A stretch of 28,942 bases of DNA from a virus. Where the stretch lies: IMG/VR virus record IMGVR_UViG_3300034375_001012, positions 1 through 28,942 of that record, one strand, 5' to 3'. Shown here in pieces: positions 22,641 through 28,559 of the stretch. Position 1 is the first letter of the stretch, and every line of letters starts with the position of its first letter. The position numbers were made by a program, and so were the translations under genes. The notes under the pieces are model-generated. The model was not told the origin of the DNA. It ran no database searches and saw only the letters and a list, made by a program, of their open reading frames with translations.

Positions 22641-22783
22641 TGCCACTAATTAAGGGTTATTCAGCTAAATCTATCAGTAAGAACATCAGGACTGAATTAA
22701 AAGCAGGGAAACCTAGAAAACAGGCTATAGCAATAGCTTTATCTACTGCTAGAAAAGCTAAAAAGAAAAAGAAAAAGAAATAA
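22640..22783 (+). CDS. DUF6496-like small basic protein, 47 aa
   Basis: An ATG at 22640 gives 47 aa: MPLIKGYSAKSISKNIRTEL, then KAGKPRKQAIAIALSTARKA and a lysine run. The core (MP.IKG.S...I..NI..E..AGKP.KQA.AIAL..AR) matches DUF6496-type phage proteins. Such proteins sit in the head module of many phages, perhaps as DNA-condensing virion components. Both ends overlap the neighbours by one base. Confidence 0.8.
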   Translation: MPLIKGYSAKSISKNIRTELKAGKPRKQAIAIALSTARKAKKKKKKK

Positions 22784-23061
22784 TGGCTAATTATAAAGGT
22801 CGTCAGGTCAAACTCAATAAACCATTCCGAACACCCAATAAAAGCAAGAAATTTGGTGTTTATGTGAAGGATAAATCCAGTGGGAATGTGAAAGTAGTGA
22901 GATTTGGCGATCCTAAAATGAAGATAAAAAAGAATATCCCTGCCAGACAAAGGTCATTTTTGGCTAGAATGGGGGGTGTTTTAAAGCAAGTCAGAGGTCA
23001 AAAGACCTTATCCCCTGCCTATTGGTCAATTAGGGCATGGAAAAAAAACTTTCCTTTATAA
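22783..23061 (+). CDS. DUF5872-like head-region protein
   Basis: A 92-aa basic protein: KKFGVYVKDKSSGNVKVVRF, then GDPKMKIKKNIPARQRSFLA, then SPAYWSIRAWKKNF. The VYVK, VVRFGDP.M.IKK and PARQRSFLAR phrases are those of a conserved phage head-cluster protein. Common members have a cysteine pair (around ARHNC and YWSC); here both positions lack cysteine (RMGGV, YWSI). It may be a protein of the head cluster with unknown function. Confidence 0.75.
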   Translation: MANYKGRQVKLNKPFRTPNKSKKFGVYVKDKSSGNVKVVRFGDPKMKIKKNIPARQRSFLARMGGVLKQVRGQKTLSPAYWSIRAWKKNFPL

Positions 23062-23071
23062 AAATAAATAG

Positions 23072-23106
23072 TTGTAATTTAGTTATAAATTGGTTATAAA
23101 ATAACC
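23072..23106 (+). promoter_or_regulatory. Promoter with overlapping dyad operator for the 23-kb cassette
   Basis: TTGTAA (23072-23077) and TATAAA (23095-23100) are spaced 17 bases, a good sigma70-type match. A direct repeat GTTATAAA (23082-23089, 23093-23100) spans the -10 region one turn apart, and the dyad GGTTAT-AAA-ATAACC (23092-23106) covers the -10 and start point, so a repressor site is likely. The expected start is at about 23107. Confidence 0.6.
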
Positions 23107-23114
23107 ATGAACAC

Positions 23115-23137
23115 AAATACAGGAGAAACTAAAATGA
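23115..23137 (+). repeat. Shared 5' leader element, copy 2
   Basis: Identical 23 bases to 12018-12040, including the AGGAG and ATG (23134). It begins about 8 bases downstream of the expected transcription start. At both sites an in-frame ATG upstream (23107 here) could add a peptide with NTGETKM, but the internal ATG has the better ribosome site. Confidence 0.75.
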
Positions 23138-23409
23138 CTAAAGTAAGCAAAGAGTGGATTGCACACTGTGAAAAAATGCAAAAATTATATAACGATAGTA
23201 TTTCTAATGTTGCTTTAAATGAAGCAAATCAAGAAATTAAAAGCGGTGATGTAATCACTGGTTGGGGTGGCGGAGAATTTATTTTCTGTTTCATCTACAA
23301 AACTGGCGACTTGCTAGTATGTGAGAAAGATCAGGATTGGAAAAATATCCAAAATCGTTTCTTAACTAAAGCAAATTTCTTTAATTTAAAATGTAAGGAG
23401 TGGGCATAA
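23134..23409 (+). CDS. Hypothetical protein, 91 aa (cassette gene 1)
   Basis: Started at the ATG at 23134 of the shared leader. The 91-aa product (MTKVSKEWIAHCEKMQKLYN, then EIKSGDVITGWGGGEFIFCF) has a helical front, a beta-like GWGGGEFIF segment, and three or four scattered cysteines. No family is recognised. First gene of an accessory cassette in the head operon, under its own promoter. Confidence 0.55.
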   Translation: MTKVSKEWIAHCEKMQKLYNDSISNVALNEANQEIKSGDVITGWGGGEFIFCFIYKTGDLLVCEKDQDWKNIQNRFLTKANFFNLKCKEWA

Positions 23410-23416
23410 GCCCACT
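23399..23416 (+). promoter_or_regulatory. Hairpin spanning the stop codon of cassette gene 1
   Basis: AGTGGGC (23399-23405) and GCCCACT (23410-23416) make a perfect 7-bp stem with an ATAA loop that contains part of the stop codon. The next ribosome site (AGGAGG, 23421) is five bases after. There is no T run, so it may stabilise the mRNA or modulate read-through rather than terminate. Confidence 0.5.
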
Positions 23417-23431
23417 TCTCAGGAGGTAAAT

Positions 23432-23722
23432 ATGAATCTTACAGACTTAGAAAAATTATTAGTAAAACATCTTTTTAACTGTAATGGTTATGAAGAAGCT
23501 AAATGTTTTAGATTTGATTGTGAAATCTATCCAACAGAGGGTAGATATTCAGCAGCTAATGTAGAAGGTGCTGATTTAATGGTAGGTCAGTGGAAGGGTG
23601 TTTTTGGATCATTAGAGAAAAAAGGTGTTATTCAACTTTGTGAATACCTTAATGATAATCGTAGAATGCCTATATATATGTTTACTTATGAAGCAGAGAA
23701 AAAATTAAAGGAGGTAAAATAA
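23432..23722 (+). CDS. Hypothetical protein, 96 aa (cassette gene 2)
   Basis: A 96-aa protein preceded by AGGAGGTAAAT. The sequence (MNLTDLEKLLVKHLFNCNGY ... WKGVFGSLEKKGVIQLCEYL) looks like a small winged-helix fold: helix, then a helix ending in LEKKGVI and beta wing to MFTYEAE. This would suggest a DNA-binding regulator, but is inference. Its last codons hold the next gene's ribosome site (AAGGAGGTAAAATAA). Confidence 0.5.
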   Translation: MNLTDLEKLLVKHLFNCNGYEEAKCFRFDCEIYPTEGRYSAANVEGADLMVGQWKGVFGSLEKKGVIQLCEYLNDNRRMPIYMFTYEAEKKLKEVK

Positions 23723-23907
23723 TGACTGACACAAAATGGATTATTGAAAAAGATCACATTTCAAAAGGTAGAAAAAAAACCTTTAATGGATGGATTGCAA
23801 CTTTAGTTGGTAAGAATGATGAGAGATTAGACATCATCAGATCATGGACTAAGAAATCATTAATTGAAGAAATAAACTTTAGATACCCATATCAGGAGGT
23901 AAAATAA
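23722..23907 (+). CDS. Hypothetical protein, 61 aa (cassette gene 3)
   Basis: A 61-aa soluble protein (MTDTKWIIEKDHISKGRKKT, then FNGWIATLVGKNDERLDIIR) with a basic patch and no cysteine. Both ends carry the TAATG seam with the ribosome site inside the previous gene's 3' end. Function unknown. Confidence 0.5.
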   Translation: MTDTKWIIEKDHISKGRKKTFNGWIATLVGKNDERLDIIRSWTKKSLIEEINFRYPYQEVK

Positions 23908-24188
23908 TGAGCAAATATAAATTACCATTCGGTCAGAAACTTATCCAAGAAGTGGGTAATTTTCTATTCATTCAACAAAACCATTTCTATGAGCATAGCG
24001 GCGTAGTCACTGATCAGGTATGGTTTAAGTATTATATCCATAAAGATGCTCTTAATAAAAAAGGGAATTATGGTGTTGTTAGTATCAGAGATGACAAGAC
24101 ATATTCAGTCTTTGATAAGCAGTTTAATATATCTATCTACAAGAACTTAGAGGATGCCTTTAAGTATGTAGAGGAGATGTGGAGTTAA
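23907..24188 (+). CDS. Hypothetical protein, 93 aa (cassette gene 4)
   Basis: A 93-aa protein, last of the cassette, with a beta-like middle (DQVWFKYYIHKDALNKKGNY, then GVVSIRDDKTYSVF) and an aromatic helix at the end (LEDAFKYVEEMWS). A GGAGGTAAAATAATG seam precedes it. No family is recognised. It ends at the first base of the 24188-24209 hairpin. Confidence 0.5.
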   Translation: MSKYKLPFGQKLIQEVGNFLFIQQNHFYEHSGVVTDQVWFKYYIHKDALNKKGNYGVVSIRDDKTYSVFDKQFNISIYKNLEDAFKYVEEMWS

Positions 24189-24209
24189 GTAAATAATCCT
24201 GTATTTACT
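24188..24209 (+). terminator. Inverted repeat closing the 23-kb cassette
   Basis: AGTAAATA (24188-24195) and TATTTACT (24202-24209) form a perfect 8-bp stem with a 6-base loop directly at the cassette's last stop codon. The stem is AT-rich and has no long T tail, so termination strength is uncertain. It marks the cassette boundary. Confidence 0.4.
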
Positions 24210-24213
24210 AATT

Positions 24214-24245
24214 AGCCATCCTGTTATATACAAAATGGGATGGCT
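24214..24245 (+). promoter_or_regulatory. Extended -10 promoter and start-codon hairpin before the MuF gene
   Basis: TGTTATATA (24222-24230) matches an extended -10 (TGn followed by TATATA). The ATG of the next gene lies nine bases downstream, and no Shine-Dalgarno exists, so a leaderless message is possible. The same stretch is flanked by a perfect inverted repeat AGCCATCC (24214-24221) / GGATGGCT (24238-24245) whose 3' arm covers the ATG (24240). It could hide the start codon in read-through transcripts, or act as an operator. Confidence 0.45.
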
Positions 24246-26069
24246 ACAAAGCAAGAGATATTATCAAAACTAGCTGCTTCTCACGAACAAAGAATTTCCA
24301 AAGTTCTTTTTGATCTTGAAGAAGATATTATTGCTCAATTACAAAGAGCCACAGACGGAGTTCCCCTTACTACTGATTTAGCTATTCAGCTAAGACCAAA
24401 TCTTAAAAGACTAATAGAGCAGAACTATCTTAAAGAAGGCTCTAAGATTATTTCAGAATATGATGAAGTTGTTAAAGGATATATGGACTATATCCGCACT
24501 ACTCCAGTTTCCGCTAAATTTAAAACGCTTACCAAACCTGATCTAGTCTTAATCAATCAATTAAAACAATTATCCTTTAGTGGATTTGAAGATGTAGCCA
24601 ATAGATTTCTTGATACGATTGCTACAGAGATATATTCATCCGCCGTCACTGGTAAACCATTTCCTCAGGTGGTAGAAAACATCAGAGCATCTATTAATGG
24701 TGTCTATAGACGAAGTAATGAGGAAGCAGTCAATAGATTAGTTAGGATTGTAGAGGAGAATAGATATTCAGATGATCCTTTAGCTAAAAAGAAATACTTA
24801 GATGCCAGAAAGATCCTGCATAGCAAATACGCATCCGATATTAGAGGTGAGAATATGCGCAAGTACGCTAATCAGATTGCTCACGATAGTATCATGCAGT
24901 TTGACGGACAATTCACTAAGTACAAAGGTCAAGAAGCAGGAATAGACACATACAAATATACTGGCACAAATATTACGACTACTAGACAATTCTGTAGAGC
25001 CTATCTTAATGAAATAAAAACAGAGGAAGAATGGAGAGAAGTATTTACTGGCAACTGGAGAGGTAAATCAGGATCAGATCCTTTTGTGAATAGAGGTGGT
25101 TATAGATGCCGCCATAGTTTAATCCCTTATGATCCTGCATGGGATGCAGATGAAGAAGTAAAACAAAAAGTAGATGATATAAAACCAAAAACTAAACCAG
25201 TTGGAAACATTCCTCAAAAAAATATTTATTCCCCATTCCCAAATACAAATGGTAATTCAGTTAATAAAATATTAAATGATTTAGATGGTAATGAAGAATC
25301 TACTATAAGAATAAATAATTTTATTAATGCTAGAAATATTGGACTTAATTTCTTACCTAGAGCAACAAGAAATATAAACAATAGAAGGAAAGAATTACCA
25401 AAAGTACAAGAATGGTATAGTGGATATATTAAAGAAAACAAAGATACATTTAAATATGGAAACCAAAATTATCCAATACAATCAGTAGAGTTAGGAAGTT
25501 TAAAAGGAAGAAAAACTTATAATGGATGGGCTACTCCATTGAATAATATGCCAATAGCTTTAGTAGATGAAGCAACAGATTTATCAAAAATAGATATAAA
25601 AAAATTACAAGATTCAATAGCTTTTACATTAGATAGAACAAGCAAAAATCAAGGTAAGTATGTTTCAAAATTAAATATTGTAGGGAAAAGAGAAATCAAA
25701 AATGCAGATTTTTCTTTTTCAGCTAATTTAAATGCACTAAAACTAGATAACGAACAGAAATTTACAACTATGATGCACGAGATTGGGCATCAAGTTCATT
25801 ATTACGCAATTAAAAATGTAGGTACATCAGATAGAGTGACAACAAATTCAGTTGCAGATGCAATAAATTTTATAAGAAACAAATATCCAAATAGCAATAA
25901 TTTTATATTAACAAAATATGGATCATCAAATGCACATGAATTTCATGCAGAATTATTTGCTGCGTATGCAACTAACAGAAAAGCATTAGAAAAATTTAAC
26001 AAAGGATTAGTAGAATATATGGATGACTTAATTGAAAAAGCTACACAAAGTAAGGTGAAAGGACACTAA
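24240..26069 (+). CDS. MuF-like minor head protein fused to a zincin-like metalloprotease domain
   Basis: A 609-aa fusion. Residues 1 to about 305 look like a Mu F / SPP1 gp7-type head morphogenesis protein (GENMRKYANQIAHDSIMQFD, then TRQFCRAYLNE, then the family's NRGGYRCRHSLIP). After a Lys/Pro linker (about 310-325) comes an unrelated, Asn/Lys-rich region. It holds HEIGH (H513, E514, H517), preceded by TTMM, and then NAHEFHAELFAAY (E567 or E571), the layout of a gluzincin-type zinc protease with a Glu third ligand. In other phages, MuF proteins carry C-terminal toxin domains and are injected with DNA. The front and back halves visibly differ in base composition. Expected to enter the host with the genome or act in head maturation. 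Confidence 0.8.
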   Translation: MATKQEILSKLAASHEQRISKVLFDLEEDIIAQLQRATDGVPLTTDLAIQLRPNLKRLIEQNYLKEGSKIISEYDEVVKGYMDYIRTTPVSAKFKTLTKPDLVLINQLKQLSFSGFEDVANRFLDTIATEIYSSAVTGKPFPQVVENIRASINGVYRRSNEEAVNRLVRIVEENRYSDDPLAKKKYLDARKILHSKYASDIRGENMRKYANQIAHDSIMQFDGQFTKYKGQEAGIDTYKYTGTNITTTRQFCRAYLNEIKTEEEWREVFTGNWRGKSGSDPFVNRGGYRCRHSLIPYDPAWDADEEVKQKVDDIKPKTKPVGNIPQKNIYSPFPNTNGNSVNKILNDLDGNEESTIRINNFINARNIGLNFLPRATRNINNRRKELPKVQEWYSGYIKENKDTFKYGNQNYPIQSVELGSLKGRKTYNGWATPLNNMPIALVDEATDLSKIDIKKLQDSIAFTLDRTSKNQGKYVSKLNIVGKREIKNADFSFSANLNALKLDNEQKFTTMMHEIGHQVHYYAIKNVGTSDRVTTNSVADAINFIRNKYPNSNNFILTKYGSSNAHEFHAELFAAYATNRKALEKFNKGLVEYMDDLIEKATQSKVKGH

Positions 26070-26243
26070 ATGGCTATAGAATTTTCAGAAGCATATCAAA
26101 AAGCTGAACTTTTATTACAGGAACAACCTATAAGTCAGGAAACGATAAAAGAAGTTTTAGATTTACGGGATAAGATACCTGAGAATGAATTAGAGTTTTT
26201 TGAGCAATTATTAGATCATTTGCCAATATTAGAAAACTTGTAA
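26070..26243 (+). CDS. Small acidic protein after MuF-zincin (immunity candidate)
   Basis: The ATG at 26070 directly follows the stop of the fusion gene. The 57-aa product (MAIEFSEAYQKAELLLQEQP, then ISQETIKEVLDLRDKIPENE, then LEFFEQLLDHL) has 14 acidic and about 4 basic residues and should be all-helical. Its place after a putative toxin-domain gene, its size and its charge fit an immunity protein that blocks the zincin domain in the producing cell. It may instead be a head-assembly accessory protein. No family is recognised. Confidence 0.6.
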   Translation: MAIEFSEAYQKAELLLQEQPISQETIKEVLDLRDKIPENELEFFEQLLDHLPILENL

Positions 26244-26274
26244 AAAGACAAAAATAACTATATCTCTTAAATAA

Positions 26275-26294
26275 ATAACTAACAAAGGAGTTAT
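26275..26294 (+). promoter_or_regulatory. Hairpin with ribosome site in the loop, before scaffold gene
   Basis: ATAACT (26275-26280) and AGTTAT (26289-26294) form a 6-bp stem with an 8-base loop ending AAAGG. The Shine-Dalgarno AAAGGAG spans the loop and the first two bases of the 3' arm, and the ATG follows at 26298. The same element occurs before the coat gene (27005-27021). Confidence 0.55.
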
Positions 26295-26297
26295 AGA

Positions 26298-27008
26298 ATG
26301 TCTGACGAGAATAAAACGGAACAGGTGGAACAGACAATAAACGAAACAGTAGAAGCTAAACAAGAACAACCAGTAGAGCAACCCAAGCCAAGTCAATTTG
26401 ATATTGATAAGGTCGTTAAGGACAGACTTTACAGACAAGAGAAACAATTACTAGAATCTTTAGGCGTAAACGATTTATCTGAAGCTAAAGCAGCTATTGA
26501 AGAACGCAATAAGATTGAAGAACAGAAGCAGCTAGAGCGTGGCAAGTTTGATGAGGTGATGAAAAAGAAAACCTTAGAATTTAATGAGAAACTAACCAAG
26601 CTAGAGCAAGAACTTAAAAGTGAAAGAATTGATAAACAATTAATCAATGCTGCTTCTAAACATAGAGCGATTTCACCAGATCAAATCAAAGAGTTGATGA
26701 AAAACCAAGTACAACTAAATAAAGAAGGTAAAGTAGAAGTGCTTGATAATTCTGGAACTCCTAGATATAACAAAGATGGCGACTTGCTGACTGTTGATGA
26801 GGCAGTGCAAGAGTTTTTGACGCAGAACGCACACTTTCAAAGCGCAACTCCTCAGGGGAGTGGAAGTGTAAGTAATGTGGGAAAGTCACCTACGCAAAAG
26901 ACTTTAAATGTTGCGGACTTAGACATGAGTAATCCTGATGATCGTAAGTTATATGCGGATTATCGCAGACAGAGAGATTCAGTGACTCATATTAAACTAA
27001 ACAAATAA
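26298..27008 (+). CDS. Scaffold protein
   Basis: A 236-aa, highly charged protein just before the coat gene. An acidic, Gln/Glu-rich front (NKTEQVEQTINETVEAKQEQ) leads to a long coiled coil (LGVNDLSEAKAAIEERNKIE ... KLEQELKSERIDKQLINAAS), then a flexible Gly/Ser-rich part (TPQGSGSVSNVGKSPTQ), ending in DDRKLYADYRRQRDS. This is the layout of phage scaffolding proteins that guide capsid assembly and leave later. No protease domain is fused. Preceded by a hairpin that presents its ribosome site. Confidence 0.8.
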   Translation: MSDENKTEQVEQTINETVEAKQEQPVEQPKPSQFDIDKVVKDRLYRQEKQLLESLGVNDLSEAKAAIEERNKIEEQKQLERGKFDEVMKKKTLEFNEKLTKLEQELKSERIDKQLINAASKHRAISPDQIKELMKNQVQLNKEGKVEVLDNSGTPRYNKDGDLLTVDEAVQEFLTQNAHFQSATPQGSGSVSNVGKSPTQKTLNVADLDMSNPDDRKLYADYRRQRDSVTHIKLNK

Positions 27009-27021
27009 CTAAAGGAGTTAT
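27005..27021 (+). promoter_or_regulatory. Hairpin with ribosome site in the loop, before coat gene
   Basis: ATAACT (27005-27010) and AGTTAT (27016-27021) with loop AAAGG; the Shine-Dalgarno AAAGGAG lies in the loop and first two bases of the 3' arm. The ATG is at 27025. It overlaps the scaffold stop. Likely tunes the very high coat translation rate. Confidence 0.55.
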
Positions 27022-27024
27022 AAC

Positions 27025-27870
27025 ATGGCAAACGAAACAACAAGTACAGGTTTAAGTGAACTGTACACCGAGATCGTTGCTGAAGCTGAGTTCGTGATCC
27101 AAGAGAAATCTATCATGAAGAACTTGGTTAAAAACTACACTATTGCAGGTGGTGGTAAATCCGTAGAAGTACCGATTTACTCAGCTATCGCAGCAGCAGC
27201 AGTAGCAGAAGCAACCGATCTTTCAAACACTGCAGTTAATCCGTCATCAGTGACAATTACTGCATCAGAAGTAGGCGTAATGACTACACTAACTGATCTA
27301 GCAAGAAACTCAGCACCTAGAAATGTTGCTGCAGATATTGGTAGATTATTTGGTGAAGGTATTGCTAAGAAAATGGATCAAGATTTGATTGCATTATTTG
27401 ATGGTTTCTCAACCACTTTAGGTGACGGAACTACTGCTATTGCAGCATCTTCTATTTTCAATGCAGCATCAACACTCAGAGCAGCAGGTTTACCAGTTGA
27501 GGAGTGTTTCTGTATTCTACACCCAAAGATTGCTTATGACTTAAAAGCAAACTTAACAAACACATTTGCAAATCCAAACGCAGGTGATTTACAGAACGAA
27601 GCATTAAGAAGCGGTTATGTAGGTCAGTTAGCAGGTATTAGCGTATTTGAAACTTCAAATATGTCTAACACTGGTACTGCAGGTGATTACAAAGGCGCAG
27701 TATTCCATAAGGATGCTTTAGCCCTAGCTATGATGCAGGACATCAAAATTGAAACTCAAAGAGATGCTTCTCTAAGAGCAGACGAGATTGTTGCTACTGC
27801 AGTTTACGGCGTAGGCGAATTGCATGACTCTTATGGTGTAGAATTGCACTTTGATTCATCAATCCAGTAG
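27025..27870 (+). CDS. Major capsid protein (HK97-type fold)
   Basis: A 281-aa protein following the scaffold gene. Ala/Thr/Gly-rich, with codon use towards more G/C than its neighbours (typical of highly expressed genes). A hairpin-tuned ribosome site precedes it. The front (GLSELYTEIVAEAEFVIQEK, then SVEVPIYSAIAAAAVAEATD), a middle with GEGIAKKMDQDLIALFDGFS, then ILHPKIAYDLKANL, and the end AVYGVGELHDSYGVELHF correspond to the N-arm, backbone helix and P-domain pieces of HK97-like coats. Identity rests on gene order and these patterns. A strong hairpin follows. Confidence 0.85.
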   Translation: MANETTSTGLSELYTEIVAEAEFVIQEKSIMKNLVKNYTIAGGGKSVEVPIYSAIAAAAVAEATDLSNTAVNPSSVTITASEVGVMTTLTDLARNSAPRNVAADIGRLFGEGIAKKMDQDLIALFDGFSTTLGDGTTAIAASSIFNAASTLRAAGLPVEECFCILHPKIAYDLKANLTNTFANPNAGDLQNEALRSGYVGQLAGISVFETSNMSNTGTAGDYKGAVFHKDALALAMMQDIKIETQRDASLRADEIVATAVYGVGELHDSYGVELHFDSSIQ

Positions 27871-27880
27871 TATATGCTTG

Positions 27881-27903
27881 TGGGTGGGGTTAATCCCCAC
27901 CTA
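27881..27903 (+). terminator. Strong hairpin after coat protein gene
   Basis: GGTGGGG (27883-27889) and CCCCACC (27895-27901) form a perfect 7-bp GC-rich stem with loop TTAAT, extended by one G-U and one T-A pair (27881-27903). It is the most stable hairpin seen and sits 11 bases after the coat gene stop. No T run follows; instead the ribosome site of the next gene comes. It could be a partial terminator or an mRNA stabiliser that makes coat the most abundant product. Confidence 0.55.
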
Positions 27904-27918
27904 CTAAGGAGATTATTT

Positions 27919-28083
27919 ATGACTGAATTAGTTAAATTACAAAAAGGCGATAAAATCATCACCAGAACTAAATTTGATTATGAAAAAAATTATATCCATT
28001 GGAAATTAAGAGGTTTTGAATTAGTAGAAGATCAACCTGCAGAAGAAAAACCTAAAAGAACTAGGAAGAAGAAAGAAGATTAA
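27919..28083 (+). CDS. Small basic protein after coat gene, 54 aa
   Basis: The ATG at 27919 follows AAGGAG and is chosen over an ATG at 27874, because that one lies before and within the hairpin. The 54-aa product (MTELVKLQKGDKIITRTKFD, then YEKNYIHWKLRGFELVEDQP) has a charged Lys/Arg/Glu end (RTRKKKED). It resembles small head-joining or decoration proteins in phages, but no family is certain. It overlaps the connector gene by one base. Confidence 0.6.
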   Translation: MTELVKLQKGDKIITRTKFDYEKNYIHWKLRGFELVEDQPAEEKPKRTRKKKED

Positions 28084-28559
28084 TGGCAACCACAGAATTT
28101 TCAGTAGCATTAGCAGATGTGCAGCAGTATCAACCTGATATAGCTGAATACGGAATTGCAGACTTTGATACACAATTACAACACGCTGAAAATGATGTAA
28201 TCAGACAGATTAGAGAAGAATGGTGGGAAAGATACCGCCATACTGTACGCTATAAAGATATTACTAAGGTCACATCTTTAGAATTAGATAGTGGCAAACT
28301 CACCAATTCCCAATGGACTAGAAGTGTCGTTTATAAGGCATTGGCAGATTATATTTTACCTATGCTTACTAAATGGAAAGATCCACAAGGCGGAGATGGT
28401 GCAGATACATTTCAAGTCAAAATGGATTATTACAGAAAAAAATATAATGAGGAGTTCCAAGCCGTATTGCGTGATGGGGTAGATTATGATGAGGATGATA
28501 GCGGAACTATCTCAGAGAGCGAAAAAGAGCCTATTCACCATTTACGATTAGTTAGATAA
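28083..28559 (+). CDS. Head-tail connector protein with EF-hand-like loop
   Basis: A 158-aa protein in the place of head-tail connector or adaptor proteins (after coat, before the virion morphogenesis gene). The front (MATTEFSVALADVQQYQPDI, then IADFDTQLQHAENDVIRQIR) and the middle (VYKALADYILPMLTKWKD) are helical and of connector type. The C-terminal part contains a 12-residue loop DEDDSGTISESE (residues 136-147) that fits the EF-hand calcium-binding pattern (D136, D138, S140, G141, I143, E147). Calcium may stabilise the neck in sea water. Role inferred from order. Confidence 0.7.
   Translation: MATTEFSVALADVQQYQPDIAEYGIADFDTQLQHAENDVIRQIREEWWERYRHTVRYKDITKVTSLELDSGKLTNSQWTRSVVYKALADYILPMLTKWKDPQGGDGADTFQVKMDYYRKKYNEEFQAVLRDGVDYDEDDSGTISESEKEPIHHLRLVR

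Noticed and set aside
22657-22950. 97-codon minus-strand frame
   Set aside because: It is an antisense shadow of the lysine-rich genes (Phe-rich translation FFFFFF), not protein-like.
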